A stretch of DNA of 64,000 bases from contig CP121470.1 in assembly GCA_030919125.1 (NCBI GenBank), positions 372,001 through 436,000 of the forward strand, written 5' to 3'. This document shows, one piece after another, positions 18,114-28,244 of this stretch (position 1 is its first letter; each line of letters starts with the position of its first letter). Origin of the DNA: Methanoregula sp. SKADARSKE-2. Its GTDB lineage: Archaea; Halobacteriota; Methanomicrobia; Methanomicrobiales; Methanospirillaceae. Both the position numbers and the translations under genes were made by a program. The notes under the pieces were generated by a model. The model was not told where the DNA came from. It did no database searches and saw nothing but the letters and a program-made list of their open reading frames with translations.

Positions 18114-19037
18114 CTATTCAGTCCGGTAATACCTACCCAGATCTTCCGGCAGGGTCAGGATAACCGGTTCAAGATGAAGCCTTTCCATGAAGGCAGAGTC
18201 ACTTGTTGAAGAAGGGTTCGGATTGATCCGGGAGATGAGAGAACAGAAGCTGCAAAATCCGTTATCTGCTCCTCGCTTATCAAAAAAGATTGACATATTG
18301 AACGCATAGGTGCCAAGTTTCCGGTAGAAGGAGAGGATCTCGAGAATTCCATCCGCGAGTGAACCTGTATAGGTCTCAATTTCATCAAGAGATGAGATGG
18401 GAAGGATCCCCCGCACTTCGCGCTCGCCTACGGGAACCGCATGGGCCGACCAGAGAATTTCATCGCCAAAAAGATAACGGTCCGATGAACGTTCTTCTTC
18501 ACGGACTGCATCCCAGTATCTCCTGCCGTGCACCCGGGAATATTCCTTGCCCGCATGAAGATACCGGCTGACTATCTGAGACGGGCGGGTGTCCGCGAGG
18601 CCCTGCATATGGGGATGGACGAGGCTTGCCCCGGCAGACGGAAGGAAATTCCAGTTGATGCTCGCGTACCCGTCAACCGTTCTGAGCGCTTCTCCCAGAC
18701 CAAGGAGTGCATCGACAACCTGTCCCCGGCGGAATGTATCGACGAAATGCTCACGGGTAATGACCGTGACCACGTGCCCCTCCCCGAAAGGGAAGAGATT
18801 CGGGAATGTCACACTCTCTCCCCGCACGATCCGGCTCCCGTCAGCAAAAGTAGGGGTTACAGAAAATACCTGTTCCGGGCAGAATGGGCAGCCATCGAAA
18901 TTATTCCTGACAATGAGCTCCTGATCGAGATGGCGGTTCAGGCGTCCCGGGCTGATCCTGCACCGGAGGCCGGTAAGATGCTCTTGCCGGTACTGCAGGA
19001 GCCCCGCGGAGGTAGCCAGTTCGGTGACGCTGAACAT
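18114..19037 (-). CDS. Galactose-1-phosphate uridylyltransferase-like protein
   Basis: The 307-residue protein has the GalT pattern of the HIT superfamily. The nucleophile motif HPHMQ lies in SAGASLVHPHMQG, preceded by SINWNFLPS. The pairs CPFC (about residues 49-52) and CSFC near the C-terminus may hold zinc. It would move uridylyl groups between UDP-glucose and a sugar phosphate, or act as a related nucleotidyltransferase. It is convergent with mtd. Function is assigned by motif only. Confidence 0.75.
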   Translation of the reverse strand: MFSVTELATSAGLLQYRQEHLTGLRCRISPGRLNRHLDQELIVRNNFDGCPFCPEQVFSVTPTFADGSRIVRGESVTFPNLFPFGEGHVVTVITREHFVDTFRRGQVVDALLGLGEALRTVDGYASINWNFLPSAGASLVHPHMQGLADTRPSQIVSRYLHAGKEYSRVHGRRYWDAVREEERSSDRYLFGDEILWSAHAVPVGEREVRGILPISSLDEIETYTGSLADGILEILSFYRKLGTYAFNMSIFFDKRGADNGFCSFCSLISRINPNPSSTSDSAFMERLHLEPVILTLPEDLGRYYRTE

Positions 19038-19752
19038 ATCGCTTCAGGAATATATTTCCCGTCCCTGGCAGATATCCGTTTGCACGACTATGGAAATGCA
19101 GCATTACATCTCTGGAGAGCTCCGGTAACGGATCGCCTGATACAACAGGATAAGAGACCGAAACGATCTCTCAGTCTGGCCTAGGGGTGGGGGGAATTCC
19201 ACATTCCGATTGCAGCGATGCTATGTGCGCTATGATACATCATGCTACAATCGGATTGGATTCTTCCGATCAGAATATCCGGACACAAAAAAAGGACGCT
19301 TGAGACTCTGGAAGCCAGACACGATCGGGAACAATTGGGTGCCCGGCCCGAAAAATTTTGGAGAGTTAATTGCTGAATACTACAGTACTTTGCACTTTCT
19401 CTCTCAATCTTCATGGGACAAGAGCATTTGTTACCGAAGATTGTCAGCGCTGATGACTTCTCTTGACGACTTTGGTTAAACATCAAGTTGCGGGACCCTC
19501 CGAAAAATTTAAAAAAAATTAGCTGGTTCGGAAAACCCCCGAAGCCATGGTAAACCACACACCGGAGATTTAGAAACAGGTTCATGCCTTGCGGTTCACG
19601 AGCGTTGGCGAATGAGAAAAATCATATCGATTGTTCAGGCTTCCGTTCCGGAGACAGGCCATCGGAGATCCGGTTCTATCAAAATCCGGTCCTCGACAAC
19701 AGATTTCAATGCATTTTTAACAAAATATCTGTTCTCATGTGCAGAACCGGAT
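19038..19752. other. Intergenic region between the galT-like gene and mer
   Basis: No gene is supported. Open frames here (for example 19181-19585 on the minus strand) lack family features and are rich in Ser and Cys, as random frames often are. The galT-like gene may start from an upstream AT-rich patch at 19048-19056. Confidence 0.4.
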
Positions 19753-19800
19753 GCTTTGTTAAAAAAAAAAAGAACCTGAAAAGACCAAAAAAATTGCCTG
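19753..19800 (-). terminator. T-rich terminator after mer
   Basis: On the minus strand two T-runs (seven and about twelve bases) separated by short GC-containing spacers follow the mer stop by about 60-100 bases. Confidence 0.5.
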
Positions 19801-19857
19801 GAGCCGGGTATTTTCTGCCCTGAAATTCAGAGCGCCCGACGCGAGGTTGTTCTGATC

Positions 19858-20844
19858 TTATACCACGTACTTGCCGAGGAGGCGGATGGAGTTGGTCATG
19901 TCGGGGCCGAGTGGCGATCCAAAGATGATCTGGGTAACGCCGGCCTTTGTCAGGTCTGCGCACTTCTGCTTGACCATCTCGGGGGTTCCGGCGATGGTGA
20001 ATGCGTCGATCTCCTTGTCACCAACAAGCTCTCCAACGGTCTTGAAGTCGAACCTGCCGAGTGCTTCCTTGATCTTGGCAACATTGTTGAGGTCGAGACC
20101 GTGGCGGGTGAGGAGGTCTGGGGGTGAGCCGGCTGCAATGAATGCTGCAACGATCTTGGCTGCATTCCGTGCCTTCTTCTCGCTCTGGTCGATCGACATT
20201 GCAGTGTAAGCACCAATATCAAAGTTCTTCTTGCCTACCTTGTCGCAGGCTGCCTTGATGATCGGGATCGCAATGGCGAAGTCCTTGGGGTTGGATGCGT
20301 TGATGAGTGCACCGTCACCGATTCTTCCGGCGAGATCAAGAACTTTGGGTCCCTGGGCGCCGATGTACATCGGGATACCCTTCTTTCCGGGGAGAGTGAC
20401 ACCGGTGAGCTTTGCACCGTCGTAGTCAAAGAAATTCATTCCTGACTTCTTGACTTCTTCTCCGGCACAGAGCTTGCGGATCTGCACGACTGCTTCCTCG
20501 AGGCGACCTACCGGCTTTTCCGGGTTGATGGCCAGCTTCGGGAGGGTTGAGAGGTCGCCCGGTCCGATACCGAGAACCGCACGTCCGTCCGAAATCTCGT
20601 TGAGCGTGCAGGCAAAGGATGCCATTGCAGCGGGTGTATCGGTAAACGCGTTCATGATACCCGGACCCATCTTAAGGGACGTTGTTGCCTGCGCAATCGC
20701 GGCGAGAACGGGGTAGCAGTGACGGTTGTTGTAGTGGTTTGTGATCCATGCGAAATCGATGTCTTTTGATTCTGCAAGTTTACAGAAGTTGACAACTTGC
20801 TTTACATTGACATTTCCTGGTACAAATTCAATTCCATATGTCAA
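19858..20844 (-). CDS. mer: F420-dependent 5,10-methylenetetrahydromethanopterin reductase
   Basis: The 328-residue protein begins with TYGIEFVPGNVNVKQVVNFCKLAESKDIDFAWITNHYNNR and contains ALGIGPGDLSTLP and GALINASNPKDF, characteristic of Mer in the luciferase-like F420 superfamily. It reduces methylene-H4MPT to methyl-H4MPT with reduced F420. The conserved N-terminus places the start at a TTG codon (20844), with GAGGTGA at 20852-20858 seven bases upstream. A TTG start is unusual for such a strongly expressed enzyme. Confidence 0.97.
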   Translation of the reverse strand: MTYGIEFVPGNVNVKQVVNFCKLAESKDIDFAWITNHYNNRHCYPVLAAIAQATTSLKMGPGIMNAFTDTPAAMASFACTLNEISDGRAVLGIGPGDLSTLPKLAINPEKPVGRLEEAVVQIRKLCAGEEVKKSGMNFFDYDGAKLTGVTLPGKKGIPMYIGAQGPKVLDLAGRIGDGALINASNPKDFAIAIPIIKAACDKVGKKNFDIGAYTAMSIDQSEKKARNAAKIVAAFIAAGSPPDLLTRHGLDLNNVAKIKEALGRFDFKTVGELVGDKEIDAFTIAGTPEMVKQKCADLTKAGVTQIIFGSPLGPDMTNSIRLLGKYVV

Positions 20845-20851
20845 GGTTTGT

Positions 20852-20889
20852 TCACCTCATTGAGTATTACCGTATACGTATTTAAATAA
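20852..20889 (-). promoter_or_regulatory. mer promoter and ribosome site
   Basis: TATTTAAA-type TATA box at 20881-20889 on the minus strand and GAGGTGA at 20852-20858. The ribosome site supports the TTG start of mer. Confidence 0.55.
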
Positions 20890-21201
20890 ATTATCATTTT
20901 ATGCTGCTCTCTCCGCGTGATTCCCGGTAAAAAAGCCCAATTTATCGTTTGTTCCAAAAAACTCATCCCGATTTCAGGACCAGCGGAGACCAACGCAGGA
21001 TGTTTTTCCCGTGCGGTAGGCCCTGAAGAATTGGTTGATAGATGGTGGGTTTGGTCTCAGCTGCATGGTACGCAGGCTGTTGTAACGTGCAAAATTTTTT
21101 TTCTTTGGAGGGCGTTAATCCTATAAGATATTGAATACCGGGAGAGTAATAGTACTCTTCAAAGCCGGAGAATCCGACATAATTTTTATCAGGATCGTTT
21201 C
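20890..21201. other. Intergenic region between mer and the FtsZ-like gene
   Basis: No gene is visible. A CTATAAGATAT patch at about 21120-21130 is a candidate TATA element for the gene starting at 21202. Confidence 0.35.
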
Positions 21202-23559
21202 ATGCGGATTTTAGCAATAGGTCTTGGGGGAGCAGGCTGCAGGATAGTCGACCGCTTGTACGCAACGGACCGACGCAGCAGCAAAGTTGCGTGTATCCAG
21301 GCTCTTGCAGTCGATGGGGATGAGCCCGGCTTGGGACAACTGAAAGACCTTCCCGAGAGAGCAAAGATCGCTTTTTCCGCGCTCGAGACCGGAATGCCGG
21401 ACCGGTACGGCAGCAACGAGGCGACGGCAACCATTGACATAGAGGAAATTGTTTCAAAGGTCCAAACTATTGAAGCTGGCGAGAATGATGCGATTTTTGT
21501 ATGCTGTGGCCTCGGGGGAAGTATGGCAGATCTTCTCCCCCATGTTGTTGCAGGACTTCGTTCAACCGTCGTCGAACCAATATTTGGTCTTGTAACCCTC
21601 CCCTGCCTTGCCGAGGGAGCGAGAAGATCCAGCAAAGCTGCGGATGATATCGATGCCTTACAGCCACTTCTCGACGGAATTATTCTTTTCGATAACGAGA
21701 CCTGGTACAAAAAGATCAGAGCGGAGAAGGCCCATTTGCTGAAAAAAGAGAGGAGGTTTGCTGAGAAAATAGGACTGAAAAAAGAGGAGGAGCCAATTTC
21801 GCCGGTCCTTGCAACATATGCCCTCCTGAACGATGCAATCGTAAGAAGGATCAGTCTCATCTTGCGGGCCGGAGAATTCAGGGCCGATGGGGGGATAGAT
21901 CTTGCAGAGGTTGTCCTTGACTCCGGTGAAGTGATCAACACCATGAAGGGTATGGGATTCATCACCATCGGCTATGCGGTTGAACGCCTCACATCAGATC
22001 CTCTGGGTTTCCTCTCCCGGTTCAAACCTGCCGGGCTCACAAACGAAGAGCAGAGGAAGAAGGCTTCCCGGATTGTCGAACTTGCAAAACAGGCAATTTA
22101 CCACGAGGTCTCGATTCCCTGTGACATGACGAGCGCCCACAAGGCTCTCGTGCTCATTGCCGGTCCGTCTCACGAGTTATCAATGAAGGGTTTCATGACG
22201 GTCAGGAAATGGATCGACCGGAGCATCGCCGGCCTTGAGACACGATCGGGCGATTATCCCGTCATGAATACCAGGAATGTCGCAATCATCGTCATGCTCT
22301 CCGGTCTGGAAAATATCCCCCGGATAACCGAACTGAGAGAGATCCAGGCCCAGTTTAAATCACGCCAGCAGTCCGGCGGGTTGAGCTCAGCAGAGAGGTT
22401 TGGTAAGGATATCAGGCCGGGATCTCTCACAGAGACCGGGGCAATCAATTTCTCAACACCAATTGTCCGGGAGACGTCCAAAGATGAGATGATCCTTCTT
22501 GCGGGAAAACCCCGGACGGGAGATGCGACCCCCGACCGCGAAACTCGCATTCCCGATCCGGTGAGGCAGACACCCATCCGGTATGAAGATGAGGATGAGC
22601 CCATCGATACAAGCTTTCAGTCAGATGAAGATACGACTATCCCAGAGGATCAGGGAAAAACTTGTATTCCCCATCTCCCCTGCAAACCGGAAGCTGCCGC
22701 ATCCAAAAGTTTCTCGTATACAAGTATTCACGACCGGCCCATCCCAAAAACGGAAAGATCTCATCCTGCACAGAGCCAGAGAAGTTCTGCAATCCGCAAC
22801 ACGTCGGTAAAAAATCTTCCCGGCACGTTTGCGGATTTGCCATCGCAGACAAGAAGGATAATCACAACCCAGAAGAATCCCCCCCAACCTGAACCCGAAA
22901 AACCAGAAAGCAGTCGCAAGCTTCCTCAGGCAGAGGTGAGGAGAACGAATGACATCGAGCGCCAGAGAATTGAACGCGAATTGCAGCGCCAGAGGATGCT
23001 CGTAATCTCAGGTAACCGGCAGAAAATCACCACTCCCCATGATAAAACGAGAACTGAACTCCCGGCCTCTTCGGACATACATGCGGAGAAGTCGACACAG
23101 AAGAGAGCGCAGATTCTTTCCCGGCCGGTTCCGGAGAGATCGTTCTCTGCCGGGCCGGAGAAAAAGGTCGTGATTGTCGCCCGGAAGAAGAGTGAAGCCA
23201 GATCAATCACGGCATTTCCGGAAACGAATGATACGGATACCGGGAATTATGCTCCTGATTCTGATGCATTCGTCCCCGAAAATTCACATCCTGATGATTC
23301 CGGGACGCAACCGGTAAATATCAGTGTCCGGGAGCCAATAAGAAAGGCAAATGATGATATCTTCGGAGGAAAGGGAGTCAGAAAACCTGCAGTTCCCGAT
23401 CCCCGTGATTCATCAATTATTCTTACCCACCTCAAACCTAAGACCAGCTCAGGCAAGAACACTCATCATAACTCCCCGGGTGAACCTGCGGAAGGGATTA
23501 AAGGATTGCAGAAGAAGCCGGAAAGAAAAATAGCAGAACAGGATCAATCCGAAGATTGA
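21202..23559 (+). CDS. Divergent FtsZ/tubulin-superfamily protein with long disordered tail
   Basis: The 785-residue protein has two parts. Residues 1 to about 390 resemble the FtsZ/tubulin GTPase fold: the first loop GLGGAGC (7-13), then VCCGLGGSMADLL (100-112) in the place of the tubulin signature GGGTGTG, and LPCLAEGARRSSKAADDIDALQPLLDGIILFDN-like sequence (133-165) matching the FtsZ segment that ends in IVIPND. A T7-like segment GGIDLAEVVLDSGEV is at about 230-244. The signature loop and catalytic-loop residues are altered, so GTPase activity is uncertain. Residues 391-785 are rich in Arg, Pro, Ser and Glu with no fold, perhaps a linker that binds partners or the membrane. It stands alone and its stop codon directly abuts that of nrpR. 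Related large FtsZ-like proteins may be a Methanomicrobiales family; a cytoskeletal role is inferred. Confidence 0.6.
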   Translation: MRILAIGLGGAGCRIVDRLYATDRRSSKVACIQALAVDGDEPGLGQLKDLPERAKIAFSALETGMPDRYGSNEATATIDIEEIVSKVQTIEAGENDAIFVCCGLGGSMADLLPHVVAGLRSTVVEPIFGLVTLPCLAEGARRSSKAADDIDALQPLLDGIILFDNETWYKKIRAEKAHLLKKERRFAEKIGLKKEEEPISPVLATYALLNDAIVRRISLILRAGEFRADGGIDLAEVVLDSGEVINTMKGMGFITIGYAVERLTSDPLGFLSRFKPAGLTNEEQRKKASRIVELAKQAIYHEVSIPCDMTSAHKALVLIAGPSHELSMKGFMTVRKWIDRSIAGLETRSGDYPVMNTRNVAIIVMLSGLENIPRITELREIQAQFKSRQQSGGLSSAERFGKDIRPGSLTETGAINFSTPIVRETSKDEMILLAGKPRTGDATPDRETRIPDPVRQTPIRYEDEDEPIDTSFQSDEDTTIPEDQGKTCIPHLPCKPEAAASKSFSYTSIHDRPIPKTERSHPAQSQRSSAIRNTSVKNLPGTFADLPSQTRRIITTQKNPPQPEPEKPESSRKLPQAEVRRTNDIERQRIERELQRQRMLVISGNRQKITTPHDKTRTELPASSDIHAEKSTQKRAQILSRPVPERSFSAGPEKKVVIVARKKSEARSITAFPETNDTDTGNYAPDSDAFVPENSHPDDSGTQPVNISVREPIRKANDDIFGGKGVRKPAVPDPRDSSIILTHLKPKTSSGKNTHHNSPGEPAEGIKGLQKKPERKIAEQDQSED

Positions 23560-24510
23560 TCAGTTTGTCTCCATCAGTTTTGAAAAAGGAATGTTTCCGG
23601 CACCGATCTCCGTCTTTATCTCAATGCCGTTTTCCACCGCGGCCCCGATATAGTTCATGCCACTGAACGCGACAATCGACAGACGGAAGGGATTATTCTG
23701 GAGGTTGAACACCTGATTCCCCATCGTAACAGGAAACACAAAGCCGCACGCGTTCATCAGTCCGATCATTTCTTCGACTCGTTCTCTGGCACCGGAAGGA
23801 ACCTCGCGAATATTTGCAAGGACGATGCCGGTCTTTGATCGGGTATAATGCGAGATTGAGGTCAGGCCTGAGGAGATGAACAATTCAAGGGGATCTATCG
23901 TCGTCCCCCGGTACCCAATCAGATCCCTGAAGCGCCGGGGTGTTCCCTTCTCAACGTCAAGTCTCCCGCCGAACGCCATCTTGACCGGGATGCCATTTCT
24001 CTGGAATACCCCATCCATCGATATGCTGCAGACCGTAATAAACCCAACAAACCCGGCGGGAACACGGGGATCCCTCTCAACAACCCGGTACGAATTGAAA
24101 AAACCGCATCCGGAATGTGCTACCTCATCGTATACGGATCTTGTTCTTTCTGCAAATTTTTCCGGAACAATGGAGAGATTGTACGCGACATCACCCGTAC
24201 TTGTTGTCGGATCAAACGTGCTGCGGTACGCAAGTCTTTCAAGCTTGGAAATGATAAATCCAATACGATCATCCACAAGAGCGTTATCCGTCTCATCTAA
24301 CCCGATTGGCGTCAGAATCCTCCCAAGATTGCCGATCTTTTCGGTAAATCCCATAGAGTCAAGATAACTGAGGTAATACTGGACTGCACGGTCGCTCAGG
24401 ACAAAACCTCGTTCGGCCATAAGCTCGGACAACCGTTTTGCCCCCATCGGATCTTTGTGTTCCTTTAAAATACGTAACAACTCAACATATTTTCGTTCGG
24501 TCCGGATCAT
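23560..24510 (-). CDS. nrpR: NrpR-type transcriptional repressor (global nitrogen regulator)
   Basis: The 316-residue protein has an N-terminal winged helix (YVELLRILKEHKDPMGAKRLSELMAERGFVLSDRAVQYYLSYLDSMG) followed by a single NrpR (DUF128) domain with VPAGFVGFITVCSISMDGVFQRNGIPVKMAFGG. NrpR represses nitrogen assimilation genes and is released by 2-oxoglutarate. The one-domain form is one of the two known arrangements, the other having two such domains on one chain. The start lies two bases after the dcd stop, so both are probably cotranscribed. No target genes are in the window. Confidence 0.9.
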   Translation of the reverse strand: MIRTERKYVELLRILKEHKDPMGAKRLSELMAERGFVLSDRAVQYYLSYLDSMGFTEKIGNLGRILTPIGLDETDNALVDDRIGFIISKLERLAYRSTFDPTTSTGDVAYNLSIVPEKFAERTRSVYDEVAHSGCGFFNSYRVVERDPRVPAGFVGFITVCSISMDGVFQRNGIPVKMAFGGRLDVEKGTPRRFRDLIGYRGTTIDPLELFISSGLTSISHYTRSKTGIVLANIREVPSGARERVEEMIGLMNACGFVFPVTMGNQVFNLQNNPFRLSIVAFSGMNYIGAAVENGIEIKTEIGAGNIPFSKLMETN

Positions 24511-24512
24511 CG

Positions 24513-24950
24513 TTACTTTACCTCCACCGCCCCGCTACTATCCTGATAGTGTCCCGAATAACATTCCCTCCCATTCAATACTTCATGAAGGATCATCTGG
24601 ACAATACGGTCGCCTTCTTTCACGGTGATCTCTTCTTTTCCGGTATTTGTGAGACAGAGAGTAAGGTTCCCACGAAAACCCGGATCCACAAATCCAGCGC
24701 CAAGAAGTATTCCTCGTCTCCCAAGAGATGATCTGCACATCAGGGTCCCGGCAAGATCGACGGGAAGTCCGATCCGTTCAATACTTGGGACAAGAGATAC
24801 AACCCCCCGTGGCAGGGTCATGGTCTCTGCAGCCCGGAGATCATAGGACGCTGGTTGCTGGCACGCCGGTTCATAGGGGGTGATGATCAGTCCCCCGTCT
24901 TCCGGATCCTGATCGAGACGGCGTTTAATTTCGGGCGCAGAGAGAATCAT
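24513..24950 (-). CDS. dcd: dCTP deaminase / dUTPase family protein
   Basis: The 145-residue protein has the family motifs CRSSLGRRGILLGAGFVDPGFRG, LCLTNTGKEEITVKEGDRIVQMI and an N-terminal QPASYDLRA. The trimeric family either deaminates dCTP or hydrolyses dUTP, and some archaeal members do both. At 145 residues it is shorter than typical Dcd (about 180-200), so dUTPase activity is also possible. It is cotranscribed with nrpR. Confidence 0.82.
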   Translation of the reverse strand: MILSAPEIKRRLDQDPEDGGLIITPYEPACQQPASYDLRAAETMTLPRGVVSLVPSIERIGLPVDLAGTLMCRSSLGRRGILLGAGFVDPGFRGNLTLCLTNTGKEEITVKEGDRIVQMILHEVLNGRECYSGHYQDSSGAVEVK

Positions 24951-25006
24951 TCACTAGTTTATCTGTAGAAAATACTTAATAACTTTTGATGTAAACAAGT
25001 TGAGAG

Positions 25007-25078
25007 GGATCCATAGGGTAGAGGATATCCTCTTGGGCTTCGAACCCAAGGACGCGGGTTCGATTCCCGCTGGGTCCG
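25007..25078 (+). tRNA. tRNA-Arg (anticodon UCG)
   Basis: A full cloverleaf: acceptor GGATCCA/TGGGTCC, anticodon loop CTTCGAA between TTGGG and CCCAA, T-loop TTCGATT, discriminator G. CCA is not encoded. The AT-rich CTTAATAAC upstream is a candidate promoter. Confidence 0.93.
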
Positions 25079-25139
25079 TCGGTTCCTGCACTTTTACTAA
25101 AATTGCTCATTTTTTACTTTTTTAAAAAAAAAGTCTGAT

Positions 25140-26531
25140 CTAGATCTCATTTCTTCGGGTGACGTGTCGTCTCTTCCTGCCCCCGAACATCCGGATCACG
25201 CCAAACACTATCAAAACCGCTATCGCTCCTATCGCGATCATGCCGATGAAAACCCAGTCGAGATTCTTCTCCATCGTGAGGGTGACCGTTCCGGTTGAGT
25301 TCCCCTGAATGACCAGGCTTTGTGCTGATGCTGGCAGATAATTCTCTTTTGTGGAGGTGATGTTAATCACGGTATTCATCTTCACATTCGTCAGGAATTG
25401 TCCATGATCATCCGTCACTCCCGCATATCTCCCGTTGATGACAATTGTCGCATTCGAAATTATCTTCTGATCCTTCTCCTGAACAAAAATTGTGAGGGGC
25501 GCGTTCTCAAGCGGCATCTGGAACACGTAATCCTGACCCTGTGTCACTACGGAAATCGGACGGTTGACGATGATGTAGCCATTCTTTCTGACTTCAAACC
25601 CATAGGTACCCGCAACGAGGTTGGGGAAATTCAATCTTCCGTACTCATTAGTGCTGCCGGATAATGTACCGTTCAGGTAGATATCTGCACCACTCAAGGG
25701 GGCCTTATTTTCATCGGTGACGTAAATGAATGCGCCTACAGCAGCTTTTGAGATGGAAACAGGGTAGAGGGCCTCACCTGCGCCGATCTGCCGGGTCTCA
25801 GTATACGTTTTGTATCCGTCCTTCTTTATCTCGATTAAATATATTTTACCACGGGTGAGTGGCGTGATCAGGATTCCACGTTCATCGGTCTTCCCGAGAA
25901 GGATCGAATCTACTCTAACTTCTGCATTGGAGACCGGGCTACCCGTATCTTTATCTTTGATGAGTACTGAGAAACGATTTCCGGAAAGCAACCAGTACTG
26001 AACCTCCTGGTTTTCAGCACCCATATCGATAGTCGTACTCCGGGGCTGGTAATTGGGTGCGGTGGTGCTCAGAGAATAAAGGGTCTGGGCAATTACCCCA
26101 AATGTTGCCGATCCTGTTGCATCTGTCACCTTCGACTGGGTTGTGTTATCAGCAGTAAGAGTGATGTTGGCGTTTAAAACCGGACTCAGGGAATCTGAAT
26201 CAAAAAGGACAACCTTGAGGGTGAGACTTTTTCGGGTCAGATTTACGAGAACCGTTGTTGTAGTTTTGTTGATCATTGTTTCCCAGTCATCATATCCGGT
26301 GTTGGTTACCCTGAGATCAATATCATTGAGCCCGGAATGGGTAACGAAGAATTGCCCGACATTGTTAGTCCGGCCCTGATTCGAACCGTCAACAAATATC
26401 GTTGCATGAGGAACAGTTGAATTATCGAGACTGTCCTGCACGGTGATCTGCAGATTCGTTGCCTGTGCAGCACTGCAGAGAAGTATCAGGATGAGCAGGG
26501 CAAAAAGGAAACGAAATTTTTTCTCAAACAT
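25140..26531 (-). CDS. Membrane-anchored surface protein with repeated carboxypeptidase-regulatory/PEGA-like domains
   Basis: A signal peptide (MFEKKFRFLFALLILILLCSAAQA) is followed by five or so repeats of a beta-sandwich unit, seen in phrases such as VFVDGSNQGRTNNVGQF, ISNAEVRVDSILLGKTDERG, LSGADIYLNGTLSGSTNEYGR and ISNATIVINGRYAGVTDDHGQ. One membrane helix (DWVFIGMIAIGAIAVLIVFGVIR) and a basic tail end it. The protein would be exposed outside the cell and held by its C-terminus. The ATG at 26531 is chosen for the signal peptide; an upstream ATG at 26567 would add 12 residues. It lies just after the AMP phosphorylase gene. Ligand unknown. Confidence 0.75.
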   Translation of the reverse strand: MFEKKFRFLFALLILILLCSAAQATNLQITVQDSLDNSTVPHATIFVDGSNQGRTNNVGQFFVTHSGLNDIDLRVTNTGYDDWETMINKTTTTVLVNLTRKSLTLKVVLFDSDSLSPVLNANITLTADNTTQSKVTDATGSATFGVIAQTLYSLSTTAPNYQPRSTTIDMGAENQEVQYWLLSGNRFSVLIKDKDTGSPVSNAEVRVDSILLGKTDERGILITPLTRGKIYLIEIKKDGYKTYTETRQIGAGEALYPVSISKAAVGAFIYVTDENKAPLSGADIYLNGTLSGSTNEYGRLNFPNLVAGTYGFEVRKNGYIIVNRPISVVTQGQDYVFQMPLENAPLTIFVQEKDQKIISNATIVINGRYAGVTDDHGQFLTNVKMNTVINITSTKENYLPASAQSLVIQGNSTGTVTLTMEKNLDWVFIGMIAIGAIAVLIVFGVIRMFGGRKRRHVTRRNEI

Positions 26532-26571
26532 GATAACATATCGCCACCTGCTCATATTTGAGCGCATCGGT

Positions 26572-28086
26572 TCAAATCTCGGTCACCCGATCGAGTAGCA
26601 TCCCCTCGACAACGACCGGCATGAGTCTTCTGCCCTCTTCAATTGCTTTCTGAAGACGCCAGCTCCTCTCAGCAAAGAGGGTAAACAGTGGATCGCCGGT
26701 CTTGACCAGCTTCCCTTTCTTAGCATGGAGCTGGATGCCAGCACCCCGGTCCTGGGGTGCACCGGCAGTACGGGCAAGCGAGATCAGGGATTTATTATTC
26801 ATCTCGATGACATACCCGGAAGCGGGCGCATTTACTACGAACTGGTGTTCTCCGGGAACGATATCGCTCGATTTAATCTTTGGATCCCCCCCCTGGCTCT
26901 CGATAATCTGGAGGAATTTCTGGAGGGCTTTTCCCTTGGTGAGGAGATCCTGTGCAACTGCCGCACCCGAACCCCGGGGAGCTTTTCCGGACATTTCGAG
27001 AGCAATTCCTGCAAGTGATACGCTTTTCTGGATGAAGGAGTTTGGTTCTGTTGCACCTTCAAGAACCCTGAGAGCCTCGATAACCTCGAGTTTCGGACCG
27101 ATACTGTGCCCGACCGGTATATCACCGTACGTCAGGGCACATTCAACTTTCATATCCAGCCTCTCGCCCAGTTCGATAAAGTCACGGGCAAGTTTTCTTC
27201 CCTCCTGGAGGTTGGGAACTTTGGTGTGCTGACCTACAGGAATATCGATAACTACGAGATTTGCCCCAACGGCAAATTTTTTTGCCATAACGCTTGCCAG
27301 CATCTGTCCCCAGGCATCAATCTTGAAGGGATATTCCTGAATGATAATTTTATCATCGGCAGGTGCAATGTTCGTGGCCCCGCCCCAGACGATCGCAGCA
27401 CCGACTTTATCGGTCATCTCCTGGACTTCGTTTGCGGAGAATTCTACGAACGCCAGAACTTCCATCAAATCTGCGGTCCCTCCGGCCCCGGTTATTGCGC
27501 GGGAACTTGTCTTTGGGATCTTCAGACCGCTTGCAGCGATCATGGGCACAACGAGCAAGGTAATCTTATTCCCCGGAACGCCACCGATAGAATGCTTGTC
27601 AACGATAGGACGGGAAGCAAACGTAATCTGATCACCCGTCTGTACCATCGCCCGCGTCAGATGCTCAATTTCGTCCATGTCAAGGGAATTGATGTACGTA
27701 GCCGTGATAAATGCAGTCAACTCGGCCGGGGAGATATCATCACTGACAATATCCTTGACAACAGCAAACGTCTCTTCCTTTGAGAGCTTGGTACCGTCCA
27801 TCTTCTTCTTGATAAAATCCAGAGATGCGGGCCTCTCCGCTTCGCGGACATCAACCTCGGCTCCGTCCTCGATATTGAGACGAAAGTTAGTTTTCTGGTA
27901 AATTCCAATCGTTCCCTGACGGGCGATAGTGGATGTGGTATCAACAAATGCCGCTACAGCGGTCCGGTTTTTTGGATTGATTATCTGGACCCGATCTCCA
28001 TCGAGTACTCCGATACTTCGTGCATCAGCACGGTTGAGAAGAACACCACGTGATGCGATATCCAAAATTTTTGCGATGAATTTCAC
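26572..28086 (-). CDS. deoA: AMP phosphorylase
   Basis: The protein belongs to the thymidine/AMP phosphorylase family, with the signature [36 protein letters not shown] and the archaeal N-terminal barrel [34 protein letters not shown] plus phosphate gives adenine and ribose 1,5-bisphosphate, which archaea pass to an isomerase and type III RuBisCO (neither is in this window). I favour the GTG at 28086, since the family starts with the KF(I)AKILDI block; a TTG at 28104 would add six residues. Confidence 0.93.
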   Translation of the reverse strand: MKFIAKILDIASRGVLLNRADARSIGVLDGDRVQIINPKNRTAVAAFVDTTSTIARQGTIGIYQKTNFRLNIEDGAEVDVREAERPASLDFIKKKMDGTKLSKEETFAVVKDIVSDDISPAELTAFITATYINSLDMDEIEHLTRAMVQTGDQITFASRPIVDKHSIGGVPGNKITLLVVPMIAASGLKIPKTSSRAITGAGGTADLMEVLAFVEFSANEVQEMTDKVGAAIVWGGATNIAPADDKIIIQEYPFKIDAWGQMLASVMAKKFAVGANLVVIDIPVGQHTKVPNLQEGRKLARDFIELGERLDMKVECALTYGDIPVGHSIGPKLEVIEALRVLEGATEPNSFIQKSVSLAGIALEMSGKAPRGSGAAVAQDLLTKGKALQKFLQIIESQGGDPKIKSSDIVPGEHQFVVNAPASGYVIEMNNKSLISLARTAGAPQDRGAGIQLHAKKGKLVKTGDPLFTLFAERSWRLQKAIEEGRRLMPVVVEGMLLDRVTEI

Positions 28087-28244
28087 GACACTTTCGCCCC
28101 CCAAAGAAGATGCATTCCACCCGGATGCATAGCAATGTATAGAGAGGACGATCGATAAATTAACTCTTCTTATTTCCGAATAGGACTGAGTATCGAGAGA
28201 TCAGGGCAGATTTCTCTTTAAGGATTTGTTGATGTGCAGGAATG

